Assembly (NCBI GenBank): GCA_905233915.1
Contig: CAJOFM010000009.1
Coordinates: forward strand, 1 to 64,000
Source of the DNA: an uncultured Muribaculaceae bacterium
Lineage (GTDB): Bacteria; Bacteroidota; Bacteroidia; Bacteroidales; Muribaculaceae
DNA: 64,000 nt
Direction: 5' to 3'
This document shows, one piece after another, positions 44,372-53,638 of the stretch. Both the position numbers and the translations under genes were made by a program. How positions within the stretch are numbered: position 1 is the first letter of the stretch; every line of letters starts with the position of its first letter. The notes beneath the pieces were generated by a model that worked only from the letters and a program-made list of their open reading frames with translations, searched no databases and was not told the DNA's origin.

Positions 44372-45223
44372 TCACTCGGCGGTCGAGTGGTACTTCACAA
44401 GGCCTTCCATCGGGTCCTTAATGATGGTGCCGATGGTGATTCCTTGAGCCTCGGCGGCCTCTTGCAGCACGGCCTTTTCACACAATGCGATAGAGCCGAC
44501 AAAGTTGCAGGGCAACTCCTTGTAGTTGGGATAGCTGGCAACGTTGCGCTTGAAGAAATCGGTGAATGAACGGAAGACGATGTCGTGGATTGAAGGCTCC
44601 TCGATATTGTGCTCCAGGAACGGTGCGAACTGTGCCAGAAAACGGTTGGCTGCAGGCTTGCGGTACACCGACGTGATGATGGTGGTGTAGTCCAGATTGT
44701 ACTCCTTCATGAACTTGTCACACAGGTGCTGTGGCAACTGTTTCTTGAGCACATCACCCACGAGCAGTTTGCCCAAAACGGCACCGCTGCCCTCGTCACC
44801 CAAGATGTAGCCAAGGGGCGACACATTCATCACCACCTTCTCGCCATCGTAATAGCACGAGTTGCTGCCCGTGCCCAGAATGCAGGCGATACCCGGTTTG
44901 CGACCGCACACGGCGCGCGCTGCAGCGAGCAGGTCGCTGGCCACCTCGATGCGCTGAGCGGTGGGCAGGTTGGCCTTGAGGGCATTCACCACCTGCTGCT
45001 TGATCTCGTCCGAGATGATGCCAGCGCCATAGTAGTGAATCTCGTCAACCTTGTAATTGGTCAGATGAGGTATCAGCTCACGCCTGATTTGTTCCTTCAT
45101 CTCTTCCTCGGTGAGCAGCAAGGCATTCATGCCGGTGGTGAAAATCTGCGCCACCTTCTCCTTGTCGTTGAGCAGCGTCCAGTTAATCTTGGTGGAGCCG
45201 CAGTCAGCAATTAAAATCATCAT
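44372..45223 (-). CDS. murK: BadF/BadG-family sugar kinase, probably MurNAc kinase
   Basis: About 283 residues from ATG 45223 (MMILIADCGSTKINWTLL); the upstream 19 codons overlap the previous gene and are left out. ASKHA fold with phosphate-1 loop DCGSTKINW, the ATP-binding motif CILGTGSNSCYYDG (about 107) and GDEGSGAVLGK. This family includes N-acetylglucosamine kinases and the MurNAc kinase MurK of Tannerella. Its place between MurT and MurQ makes MurK most likely. Confidence 0.85.
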   Translation of the reverse strand: MMILIADCGSTKINWTLLNDKEKVAQIFTTGMNALLLTEEEMKEQIRRELIPHLTNYKVDEIHYYGAGIISDEIKQQVVNALKANLPTAQRIEVASDLLAAARAVCGRKPGIACILGTGSNSCYYDGEKVVMNVSPLGYILGDEGSGAVLGKLLVGDVLKKQLPQHLCDKFMKEYNLDYTTIITSVYRKPAANRFLAQFAPFLEHNIEEPSIHDIVFRSFTDFFKRNVASYPNYKELPCNFVGSIALCEKAVLQEAAEAQGITIGTIIKDPMEGLVKYHSTAE

Positions 45224-45236
45224 AATGTCTATATTT

Positions 45237-46397
45237 TTAGATTTTGATATAAATTTTCTTCTTGTAAAGGATGTGACCAATCACCCAGTTGAGCAGCACA
45301 AAGCAGATGGCGTACAAGGCAGAGGCCGTGTACTCATTGCAGAACGAGGTGAAGAAATTGTACACCGCGCTGTGGATGCTGATGTTTCCGCCCTCGGCGT
45401 CATGGCCAATGGGGATAGCAGAGAACAGGATAGCCATAATGGTGCCAATCAAGTATAGAGCCAATGGGTTCACGCCAAACGATTCGAAGAAACGGGTCCA
45501 TGAGCCCTTCTTGCCCTTGACATCAACGAAGTAGATAAGCATGGCCTGGATGCACATCGCCATACCACAGGTGATGAGCACAAACGTCGATGACCACATC
45601 TTCTTGCCACAGGGAATACCATATTGCAACAACCAGCCAGCTAGCAGCATCATTGTGCCCCACAGGAGCATCGTCGTGATGCGCTCGGTGTTGTTGTGGA
45701 CGTTGAGTATCATGCGGCCCACCGTGTAACCGATGAGCACATGGGCGATGCAAGGCAAGGTGCTCAAGATACCCTCAGGATCAAACGAGAGTTGCTCGCC
45801 ATAGGCCCACTCGTGATACATGTGATTGGTGCCCAAGACGCTGTTATCAATCTGGGCGATAATGTTCTCGAGCGAGAATTCATAACCGTTGCCAAATCCC
45901 AAAATGAAGGCATACACAACCAAGATGATGCCGATGAGCCACGGGATGAACTTACGCTTAAACAGCACGGCACATAAGGAGCCGAAGAAATAAACCAGGG
46001 CAAGACGCTGGAATACGCCCAGATATCGCAACGTGTCGAGGTTATTGACCGCCTCGCTGAAGGGGTCGCCCTTGCACAGGCCGCGCACCAAGTGGCCGAA
46101 CCACTGCACCGCCCACCCGATGAGGAAGAGGACAACGGTGCGGATCACAACCTTCTTGATCAGCGCGCCCGACATCTTGTAGTTGAACTTCTTCAACGAG
46201 AACGCCATCGAAACGCCCATACAGAAGACGAAGAACGGGAACACCAGGTCGGTGGGCGTGAGCCCTATCCAGTCGGCATGCTCCAGCGGGCGGTAGATAT
46301 AACTCCATGTGCCCGGATTATTCACAAGCAACATGCCCGCGATAGTGATACCACGCAGGATGTCGAGTGACAGCAATCGTTTATTGTCTTTAGCCAT
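45237..46397 (-). CDS. murT: DUF5009/COG4299 membrane protein, probable MurNAc transporter MurT
   Basis: About 386 residues from ATG 46397 (MAKDNKRLLSLDILRGITIA). About ten membrane helices. The N-terminal motif RLLSLDILRGITIAGMLLVN is typical of the COG4299 group, related to heparan-alpha-glucosaminide acetyltransferase. A member in Tannerella forsythia imports MurNAc across the inner membrane without a PTS (established for that species, from memory). It lies 11 nt after namZ and 13 nt before the kinase gene, which supports the same job here. Confidence 0.8.
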   Translation of the reverse strand: MAKDNKRLLSLDILRGITIAGMLLVNNPGTWSYIYRPLEHADWIGLTPTDLVFPFFVFCMGVSMAFSLKKFNYKMSGALIKKVVIRTVVLFLIGWAVQWFGHLVRGLCKGDPFSEAVNNLDTLRYLGVFQRLALVYFFGSLCAVLFKRKFIPWLIGIILVVYAFILGFGNGYEFSLENIIAQIDNSVLGTNHMYHEWAYGEQLSFDPEGILSTLPCIAHVLIGYTVGRMILNVHNNTERITTMLLWGTMMLLAGWLLQYGIPCGKKMWSSTFVLITCGMAMCIQAMLIYFVDVKGKKGSWTRFFESFGVNPLALYLIGTIMAILFSAIPIGHDAEGGNISIHSAVYNFFTSFCNEYTASALYAICFVLLNWVIGHILYKKKIYIKI

Positions 46398-46408
46398 AAT
46401 GAGTCTTA

Positions 46409-47662
46409 TTAATGATAAAGGTAGTACTTGGAGGAACGGGCACGGAAAGCATCGGCGTCCTTGTTCCAATAATCGGCCATGTCCTCAACACGGTAACGCT
46501 TGACAAAGCGTTCACGGATTTCCTTGCTGCCACACACCTTATCGAACATGTTGTAGCGCTTGGGGTTCTGCTCAAACAGCTCCACCTGGGGGTACATCTC
46601 ATGGATGACCTGCAGGAAATAGAACTGCGTGAGTGTCAAGTTAGCGGCATCCACATCGGTGATGTAGGTCTGCACGCCATGCACCTCCTGCAACGACTTG
46701 TCCACAGCCACGCTCAATGCGAAGAACGGCTTGTAGTTGATGGGACGGAAATGCAGTCCCGGCAGATTCAAGGCATTCATGTTCATCGCCAGCGAGTCGG
46801 CATTGATCCACGATGCGGCAAACGTCTGGAACGGCAATGTGTAACCGATGCCGGTGTTGAAGATGTACAACTCGCCTAGAATGCCCGACAGGGGATAGAA
46901 ATAGGCGCTCTCGGGCGTGGGGATCTGCGGTGAAGGCAGCACCCAAGGCATACCCGTGTCACGGAACTTCATGTCGCGCGTCCAGCCCTCCATAGGGATG
47001 ACGGTTAGTTTGCACTTACGGCCCGTTTTGGACTCCTGACCGATGATTCCCTCCTCGTTGAGGAAAGTGGCCAACTCGCCAGGGGTGAGACCATAGACAT
47101 AGGGGATGGCATACTTGCTCACGAATGAGAAATAGCCAGGCTCCACGAGGTTACCCTCCACCTTGTAACCACCCAGCGGATTGGGGCGGTCCAGCACCAT
47201 GAACTCGGTACCGTATTTGGCACAGGCCTGCATACACACGCCCATCGTGGCATAGAACGTGTAGCTGCGGCAACCCACGTCCTGGATGTCATAAATCAGC
47301 ACGTCGATGTCCTGAAGCATCTCGGCAGTGGGCTCATGGGTCTTACCGAAAAGCGAGTACATCTTGATGCCCGTCAACGGGTCAACGGCATCGCCCACGG
47401 CATCGCCGGCATGCGCATTACCACGCACACCGTGTTCAGGGCCGAACAGCGCCACGAGCTTCACACCCGGTGCCTCATTGAGAATATCAACGGTGCTCTT
47501 GAGGTTGTTGTCGATGCCGCTGGGATTGGTCACCAAGCCCACACGCTTGCCCTGCAACGGCGCGAACCCGCCGTCACGCAGCACCTCGACACCCGGCTTG
47601 ACAACCGCTCCAGCAGCCACCGCCGCCATCACCATACACACTACAAATAATATCTTTTTCAT
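46409..47662 (-). CDS. namZ: Exo-beta-N-acetylmuramidase NamZ (DUF1343)
   Basis: About 417 residues from ATG 47662, which opens a signal peptide (MKKILFVVCMVMAAVAAGA). DUF1343 signatures: LVTNPSGID, LVALFGPEHGVRGNAHAGD (about 65-85, with the conserved Glu), DVLIYDIQDVGCRSYTFY, and LDRPNPLGG. NamZ removes terminal MurNAc from peptidoglycan fragments in the periplasm and would feed the transporter encoded next. Upstream lie an AACAACTGATT direct repeat and the GGCATCCGCATTCT motif. Confidence 0.92.
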   Translation of the reverse strand: MKKILFVVCMVMAAVAAGAVVKPGVEVLRDGGFAPLQGKRVGLVTNPSGIDNNLKSTVDILNEAPGVKLVALFGPEHGVRGNAHAGDAVGDAVDPLTGIKMYSLFGKTHEPTAEMLQDIDVLIYDIQDVGCRSYTFYATMGVCMQACAKYGTEFMVLDRPNPLGGYKVEGNLVEPGYFSFVSKYAIPYVYGLTPGELATFLNEEGIIGQESKTGRKCKLTVIPMEGWTRDMKFRDTGMPWVLPSPQIPTPESAYFYPLSGILGELYIFNTGIGYTLPFQTFAASWINADSLAMNMNALNLPGLHFRPINYKPFFALSVAVDKSLQEVHGVQTYITDVDAANLTLTQFYFLQVIHEMYPQVELFEQNPKRYNMFDKVCGSKEIRERFVKRYRVEDMADYWNKDADAFRARSSKYYLYH

Positions 47663-47745
47663 AACATTTATACTTAACAACTGATTATTATTGAACAACT
47701 GATTTATCTGAACTTTCTGATGGCATCCGCATTCTTTGCGCCTGA

Positions 47746-48147
47746 TTATTCTGAAACTTTTCTTGTCTTCATAAAGTTAAACAAACGCTTAATTTTAACT
47801 GGAGTTTCGCCAAAATTAACCAGCAGAGCGACATCATATCCTGTTGCTTTCAGATAATTAAAAACTTGAGCTTCATGAACCTCATTCAATTGAGATATCG
47901 CTTTTAGTTCAATAATAATTTTACCAAAGCAAACAAAATCAGCTATATACTCTTGTTGAAGCGCTTTACCCTTATAAGAAATATTCAACTTCACCTCACG
48001 TTGATAAGGAATTCCGGCTTCCTGAAACTCAATTTCTAATGCTTCTTGATAAACTTTTTCAAGAAACCCACTACCCAATTCATTAGCAACCGTTTTCAAA
48101 CAACCTCTAATAGCATATGTCTCGTCCTGAAATAAATACTTCACCAT
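47746..48147 (-). CDS. GxxExxY protein (PD-(D/E)XK-like)
   Basis: 133 residues. The name-giving motif is in GSGFLEKVYQEALEIEF (Gly 27, Glu 31, Tyr 34 roughly). The nuclease-like core YIADFVCFGKIIIELKA has the D...ExK arrangement of PD-(D/E)XK enzymes. The family is widespread and without firm function. It is more AT-rich than its neighbours and sits inside the salvage run between ampG and namZ, so it looks inserted. CTGATTT-type short repeats abut its start codon. Confidence 0.85.
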   Translation of the reverse strand: MVKYLFQDETYAIRGCLKTVANELGSGFLEKVYQEALEIEFQEAGIPYQREVKLNISYKGKALQQEYIADFVCFGKIIIELKAISQLNEVHEAQVFNYLKATGYDVALLVNFGETPVKIKRLFNFMKTRKVSE

Positions 48148-48198
48148 ATCAAATCAGAAAAATCAGAGAAATCAGCTGTTTTTATAACATGTTGTTGG

Positions 48199-49539
48199 TT
48201 AATCGGTTTTCTTGCCGTAGTTGGGATCTATGGTGCGGTCCACAAAGTAGGTGACTATCAGCGTGGCAAAGCAGCAAGCCATTACCATCCAGAAGAAGTT
48301 CACATAGCCGATGGCCTCCTGGATGTAACCGGCGACAAAGCCCGGCAACATCATACTCAATGCCATGAAAGCCGTGCAGATGGCATAGTGTGACGTCTTA
48401 AACTCGCCCTCGCTGAAGTACATCATGTACAACATGTAGGCAGTGAAGCCAAAGCCGTAACCAAACTGCTCTATGCACAGGGCAATGGTGATGATGACAA
48501 TGTTAGTGGGCTGTGCGATAGCCAGATAAACGAATGTCAGGCAAGGCAGCGTCATACATGCCGCCATCACCCACAATGACTTCTTCAAGCCCACACGCGA
48601 GGAGTAGATTCCTCCCAGGATACCACCCAGCAACAAGGCAATGACGCCAAACACGCCATAGACGGTACCCACCATCTCGGTGCTCAAACCCAAGCCGCCC
48701 TGCTCAGTACTGTGAACAAGGAAGGGTTGGCACAGCTTGATGAGGAAGCCCTCGGGAAGGCGGTACAGCAACATGAAGGCAATAGCCAACAAGCATCCAG
48801 GCTTCTTGACAAAGGTCACGAAAGAGTTGCCCAGTTCGGCCAGATTGCTCTTGGCAGCTCCGTCAGCGCCCTCGTTGCGGGGTTTATCGTCAGCCGAATG
48901 CGGAAGTGCGAAGGTGTGGTACAAAGTGATCAGGAAGAATACAGCAGCCGAAACACCCAGCGTGATTTGCCACGACATGGGGATGTTGCCCGTCTTGCTC
49001 TCGATAAGACCGGCGATGAATACCAGTCCACCTTGACCGAAGACCGAAGCCACACGGTAGAACACGCTGCGGATGCCGATAAAGGCAGCCTGACTGCTTG
49101 GGCTATGAGCCAGCATGTAGTAACCATCGGCCGCGATATCATGAGTTGCCGAAGCAAAAGCCGCAATAATGAACAGCACCAGCGTAAACCAAAAAATGCT
49201 GATTGATGTGTTACCGCCAGCGATGGTTGCAGTATCGGGGTGCGGCAGGGTCAAGGTAAGCAGTATCAACATGGCTGTCATGATGACCTGCATGGCGATA
49301 ATCCACCAGCGCTTGGTCTTCACCACATCAACGATGGGACTCCAGATACCCTTTAAGAACCAAGGGAAGTAGAGCAACGTCGTGAAAAATGACATGTCAC
49401 CGTTGGGAACGCCCATCTTGGTGAACATCATCACCGAGATGTTGTTGACCACAAAGTAAGGAACACCCTCAGCGAAATAGAGAGTCGGCACCCACCACCA
49501 CGGGGTCTTCTGTCTGGGTTCAATCTGAACTTCTTTCAT
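48199..49539 (-). CDS. ampG: MFS muropeptide permease AmpG
   Basis: About 446 residues from ATG 49539 (MKEVQIEPRQKTPWWWVPTL). Twelve hydrophobic helices. The N-terminal YFAEGVPYFVVNNISVMMF and the later HDIAADGYYML and CIEQFGYGFGFTAYMLYMM are typical of the AmpG/RhtX group. It imports anhydro-muropeptides or related fragments from the periplasm. Located between the SpoIID-like gene and the rest of the salvage genes. Degenerate CTGAAAA/CTTAAAA heptamers run up to the start. Confidence 0.92.
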   Translation of the reverse strand: MKEVQIEPRQKTPWWWVPTLYFAEGVPYFVVNNISVMMFTKMGVPNGDMSFFTTLLYFPWFLKGIWSPIVDVVKTKRWWIIAMQVIMTAMLILLTLTLPHPDTATIAGGNTSISIFWFTLVLFIIAAFASATHDIAADGYYMLAHSPSSQAAFIGIRSVFYRVASVFGQGGLVFIAGLIESKTGNIPMSWQITLGVSAAVFFLITLYHTFALPHSADDKPRNEGADGAAKSNLAELGNSFVTFVKKPGCLLAIAFMLLYRLPEGFLIKLCQPFLVHSTEQGGLGLSTEMVGTVYGVFGVIALLLGGILGGIYSSRVGLKKSLWVMAACMTLPCLTFVYLAIAQPTNIVIITIALCIEQFGYGFGFTAYMLYMMYFSEGEFKTSHYAICTAFMALSMMLPGFVAGYIQEAIGYVNFFWMVMACCFATLIVTYFVDRTIDPNYGKKTD

Positions 49540-49605
49540 ATATTTCAGTATTAAGTTGTTAGTTTTCAGTTTTAAGTACAACTACCATCGCCCGGAGGCA
49601 ATCGG

Positions 49606-50940
49606 TTAATATCTCTTCTCAATCGATGCACCCACAAAGTAGTGCAGCAGGATTTGCTTGTAGTCATAGCCCTTGGCTCCCATCACGGCGGCACCAATCT
49701 GGCACAGGCCGGCACCATGGCCCCACCCTGCTCCACGCAGCACAAACTTGGCGGGATAACCTTCCTCGTTCTTGTCATGCTTCTCGACAACGAAAGCCGA
49801 ACTGTACAAGCACGAGGGCGACAAGGCGTAGCGAATGGTCAGTTCCTTGCCGATGATGCGCTCTCGTTTCTCACCCACGATGCGCAGGCGATACAAGCGG
49901 CCGCTGGTGCCACGAGCCACGGGCTGCAGGTCACGTATACGACCGTAATCGATACCCGTGCGCTCATGGATGAGCTTAGATATTTCTTCTTGGGTGTATT
50001 CCACTTTCCAACGATAGAAATCCTTGGTCTCCTGGTCATAATCGTTGAGTACCTGGGAAAGGATTTCGGGATCGGTGGTGTTACAGAAGGCGCTTGGACT
50101 CGACAGAATCCACTCGGCGGCGTTGTCCTCACGGGTGAGGTCGGGGAAGTCCTCTTCGTTCTCACCGTCACGACGTGCCTCCAAGTAGTCGTGGTGATGC
50201 GGTTCCCAACAGTTCTCAAACTCTTCCATCACGCCACCACAGGACTTACTGAAACGGGCGTCGCACAAGGCCCCGCCATGCATGAGGACCTGTCCCCATG
50301 TGGCGCGGACTGCCTGCTCCACTTTCTCGGTCGTGGCGCGCGTGATGCCCTGATAGCGCTGGCAATGGTCGTCGGCACACACGTCGAAATTCACATGATC
50401 GTCGCGGTCCCACCATTTTACCAGTTCCTCGGGCGTATCCATCATTTCTCCTGGCGCATCGGGATTGCGCTCAGCAGGCTTGACGGTCTCCTCGGTGTGA
50501 ATCTGTGCCAGCAGCCAACTGCGGGAGATGACGGCATGGGCTTTCAAGAGTTCGAGCGAAGCGTTGGCACTCATCTCACTTGAGATAACGCTCAGCAGGT
50601 AGTCCTCGACACTCAGCACGTTGACAGGCGTCAGCTTGCCATCCTCGACGATAAGGTGAAGCGCGCCCTTGAAAGTCTGGTCTTCCTGGCGTTTCCAGTG
50701 AAAGCTGACACCGATGGTGACCGCTTTCAGTGTAAATGAGGCGTTCTCGGTATCGACTGGCTCAAACAGCAGTTCGCCATATCGATTGCCGTTCCACTCA
50801 ACCTGTCCATCAACACAGCAGGCCGTTTGGGCACCGCTGCAGACGGTTCCATTCACGCGGTAGTCACCATTGAGCACGAAGTCAATCGTCGGCTCATTCA
50901 TGATGCCCACTCTCACTTGCGGTATCTGTTTCTCGTCCAT
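49606..50940 (-). CDS. SpoIID/LytB-domain protein
   Basis: 444 residues. The SpoIID core is clear: VNVLSVEDYLLSVISSEMSA (about 107-127) and LLKAHAVISRSWLL, a second block with SCGGVMEEFENCW, and the C-terminal GAGWGHGAGLCQIGAAVMGAKGY. SpoIID proteins are lytic transglycosylases acting on denuded glycan, or amidase enhancers. No signal peptide is visible (start MDEKQIPQVRVGI), so action in the cytoplasm on imported fragments is possible. That would fit the ampG gene next door. Confidence 0.9.
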   Translation of the reverse strand: MDEKQIPQVRVGIMNEPTIDFVLNGDYRVNGTVCSGAQTACCVDGQVEWNGNRYGELLFEPVDTENASFTLKAVTIGVSFHWKRQEDQTFKGALHLIVEDGKLTPVNVLSVEDYLLSVISSEMSANASLELLKAHAVISRSWLLAQIHTEETVKPAERNPDAPGEMMDTPEELVKWWDRDDHVNFDVCADDHCQRYQGITRATTEKVEQAVRATWGQVLMHGGALCDARFSKSCGGVMEEFENCWEPHHHDYLEARRDGENEEDFPDLTREDNAAEWILSSPSAFCNTTDPEILSQVLNDYDQETKDFYRWKVEYTQEEISKLIHERTGIDYGRIRDLQPVARGTSGRLYRLRIVGEKRERIIGKELTIRYALSPSCLYSSAFVVEKHDKNEEGYPAKFVLRGAGWGHGAGLCQIGAAVMGAKGYDYKQILLHYFVGASIEKRY

Positions 50941-51005
50941 TATAATTACGTTTCTAGCTTCAATTCAATCTTTATGTCATCAAAAGAGCCGTCCCCCTTT
51001 TTACT

Positions 51006-51965
51006 CTAAAAAGGCTGGAAGTTTTCCCAATGTTGGGTAAAACCATTGAAAACGGGGGTGAGTTCCTTGCGGGACATGCACAGTTCGTTATACAAGGCCT
51101 GAATGGTCTCGGGGGTGAGAACATCGTAGTCCTTCATCTCGGGTATGGGCCACAAGCCGCCCATATCGACGGCACCGGGACTGAGCAACAAGCGGCCTTC
51201 TCCCTCGCCATAGCAATCGGGACGATGCTTGCGACGCGGGAAAATGACCAGGTGCCACAGGCGATGAGTCGTATCCCACCAGCACAGCGCATTGACCATA
51301 GGCTCATCATCACCTTCAAGGATAGGCAACAAGTCCAGCAGTCTCAACGCATATCGCTCGGCAGTGCGTTGAGTCGAGGTCTCGATGGTGAACAGGTTGC
51401 GACCCAGCGAATCCACATAACCGATAAAGCCCTCATCGCCGTCGGCAAGCAAATGGGTTGTGGCATGAGCCATCTCGTCACACAACGGCATTTCGCCCTT
51501 GATGCCAGCCTGAAAGTGCATGTGGTCAGGAGCCGAAGCGCCACATCGCGGACCGTTGTAGAAGATGACAAAATCGGGCAACGACTTGGCCAACTTCAAC
51601 ATATCCCCCACTCTGCCTGACAAGCGTTGCGGCACATGGTGCAGGTTGGCGATCGTGAGGTGTCGCTTGAAAATGGGATAAGGATTGACCTGTATCTTGT
51701 AGTGGTCACCCCACAGCACGGCCTTCTGCTTTGCGGGTTGGTTCTCGGAACACAGGAAGCACTTGCGACTCGCCAGCGACTTCTTGTCGAGGGCGGTAGC
51801 CGACGAACGGCGGCGTTCGGGATTGAACTGCAGCGTGACAGTTGACTCACCCAGCTGCAACGTGCGCGTGACGGCAGTGGCGAGCGCCGCATAATTGGCG
51901 CCAGCCATGTCCCAGTCGCGCAGTTGCCTGGCAATCAGTTTATCAACAATCTTGCTATAGTCCAT
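51006..51965 (-). CDS. DUF4922 protein, HIT/GalT-like nucleotidyl transferase fold
   Basis: 319 residues. Features of DUF4922/GDP-hexose phosphorylase-like proteins: CFLCSENQPAKQKAVLWGD, the region VNPYPIFKRHLTIANLHHVP, and a HIT-type active-site block ASAPDHMHFQAG (about 158-170). A nucleotidyl transfer or phosphorolysis reaction is likely; the substrate is unknown. It is commonly near SpoIID-like and glycosyltransferase genes, as here. The leader carries CTAGATA-type tandem repeats up to the ATG. Confidence 0.8.
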   Translation of the reverse strand: MDYSKIVDKLIARQLRDWDMAGANYAALATAVTRTLQLGESTVTLQFNPERRRSSATALDKKSLASRKCFLCSENQPAKQKAVLWGDHYKIQVNPYPIFKRHLTIANLHHVPQRLSGRVGDMLKLAKSLPDFVIFYNGPRCGASAPDHMHFQAGIKGEMPLCDEMAHATTHLLADGDEGFIGYVDSLGRNLFTIETSTQRTAERYALRLLDLLPILEGDDEPMVNALCWWDTTHRLWHLVIFPRRKHRPDCYGEGEGRLLLSPGAVDMGGLWPIPEMKDYDVLTPETIQALYNELCMSRKELTPVFNGFTQHWENFQPF

Positions 51966-52029
51966 TATCTTGAATCACTATCTAGATCATCTAGTATCTC
52001 TAGATATTCTAGAACTAATATCTAACGGC

Positions 52030-53514
52030 TCAACCTTTATTCATCGCGATGCGGGCCTGGAGTTCCCAGGTGCGGATGCGATCCTTGTACAGGTTGTTGC
52101 GGTTCATCTTCTCGACATCAAGCGAAGCATCGCTGTTGTCGTCCCAACGGCGGCACAGATAAACGGGAGTGTAAACGCGACCGATCTGGTAGTTGCGCGA
52201 GATGTTAAGACCCAGAGCATAGTCCTCGCCATAGCTGGTGTTAGGAATCTTCACATCACGCAGCACGGGGGTATAGAAAGCACGGGGAGCGCCCAGGCCG
52301 TTGATGCGCAGGGCGTTGTTGCGGCCGTTCTCAGGAGTCCACTCCTTGTGGTCGATGATGCCGGGAGGAATGGGATTGAGGTGGATGTCGGTCATCTGAT
52401 AGGTACCTACCACCATGGCCACATTCTGCTCATAGAAAGCGTTAACCATCGTCTGCAGGGTGTGCTCATCCTTGTACATGTCGTCGCTATCGAGCTGCAC
52501 AATGAATTTGCCGACGTTCTTGCGGTGAGCAGCCAGATTCCAGTAACCACCAATGCCCATGTCATAGAAATCGGCGATAATGTGGATGAGGCGCGGGTCA
52601 TTGTACTCGGCAATGGCCTCACGGGTGCCGTCGGTCGAGAAGTTGTCCACCACCATCAGGTTGAACTTGAAATCGCACTCCTGCTTGAGCACCGAATCGA
52701 TGGCGTCACGGATGGTGCGGATGCGGTTGCGCACAGGAATCATCACCGTTGCCTCGACCTCAAAATCGCCCTGGTCAAACTCGATGTGGCGGAAGTTGGG
52801 AACTTCCTTGCCATCCTCGATGCGCGTTGGAGCCAAATAACCGCCCACCTCCTTGAGGTGCTCGGTGCAGGCCTGCTCCATCTCGATCTGGCGGCCGCGA
52901 TTACGCGGGTCCACATAGTCAAAAATCTTCTCACCACTCTTGCGGGTGTCGAGCTCAACATCGCTATAGAGGAACTCGTTGATGTGGGTGATGGCGGCAA
53001 ACTGCGACAACTTGAGGCGCAGGTCATACAGGCCGGCAAACTCATAGTCGGCCTTCATCGCCCCAGCAGCGCGCTTGAAGCACTTGCCACAGAAGAACAA
53101 TACCGATCCGAAGTCAAAGTCGTCACGCAAACTACCCATCTGATAGTCGATGACGGGAGCCTTGTCGGCACCCTTCTCGGTAACGTTGTAGTGGTCGGCA
53201 TAGAGCATGCCCGAGCAGGTATCGTCGCCCAACTTGGCAAAGCGTTCCATGGAGAAAGGACCCATCTTGAGGGTGTCAAACTTGGTGTAGAGCAGCACAT
53301 AATCGGCGTCTGCATGCTCAGCGACAGCGCGCATTGTTGCACTCGAGGTCAAGCCCTTGATGGGCAGCAATTCGCAACCCTCGACGGCGGTAGCGCCTTC
53401 CTCGGTAGCGAGGAGATAGATCTTGTTCACCAGTTCCTGTTCCTTGAGGTTCTGGATGGTTTGCGCTGCCTGCTCGGCATTGGCAAACGGGATAAAGCAA
53501 TTAATTCTTCCCAT
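52030..53514 (-). CDS. Family 2 glycosyltransferase with a second GT-like N-terminal half
   Basis: 494 residues. The C-terminal half is a typical GT-A domain: VMIPVRNRIRTIRDAIDSVL (about 240-260), LMVVDNFSTDGT, and the DxD motif in IVQLDSDDMYKDE (about 335). The N-terminal half also looks like a degenerate GT fold (INCFIPFANAEQAAQTIQNL). Cytoplasmic or membrane-associated; donor and acceptor are unknown. It lies 64 nt before the DUF4922 gene on the same strand and downstream of the amidase-like gene. Confidence 0.85.
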   Translation of the reverse strand: MGRINCFIPFANAEQAAQTIQNLKEQELVNKIYLLATEEGATAVEGCELLPIKGLTSSATMRAVAEHADADYVLLYTKFDTLKMGPFSMERFAKLGDDTCSGMLYADHYNVTEKGADKAPVIDYQMGSLRDDFDFGSVLFFCGKCFKRAAGAMKADYEFAGLYDLRLKLSQFAAITHINEFLYSDVELDTRKSGEKIFDYVDPRNRGRQIEMEQACTEHLKEVGGYLAPTRIEDGKEVPNFRHIEFDQGDFEVEATVMIPVRNRIRTIRDAIDSVLKQECDFKFNLMVVDNFSTDGTREAIAEYNDPRLIHIIADFYDMGIGGYWNLAAHRKNVGKFIVQLDSDDMYKDEHTLQTMVNAFYEQNVAMVVGTYQMTDIHLNPIPPGIIDHKEWTPENGRNNALRINGLGAPRAFYTPVLRDVKIPNTSYGEDYALGLNISRNYQIGRVYTPVYLCRRWDDNSDASLDVEKMNRNNLYKDRIRTWELQARIAMNKG

Positions 53515-53562
53515 GATTGATTTTTCTTTTAGTTATTATAGTTTAATTTTTATCGTTTAATG

Positions 53563-53581
53563 GCCGCCACTGAGTGGCGGC
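53563..53581. repeat. 19-nt hairpin element, copy 2
   Basis: GCCGCCAC-TGA-GTGGCGGC, perfect 8-bp stem with the same TGA loop as copy 1. A half copy (AATGGCCGCCATT) lies at 53608-53620. Confidence 0.6.
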
Positions 53582-53638
53582 ATGGAGAACCGTGAGGATT
53601 CTTAATAATGGCCGCCATTAAAAGCGACAGGACCCTCA

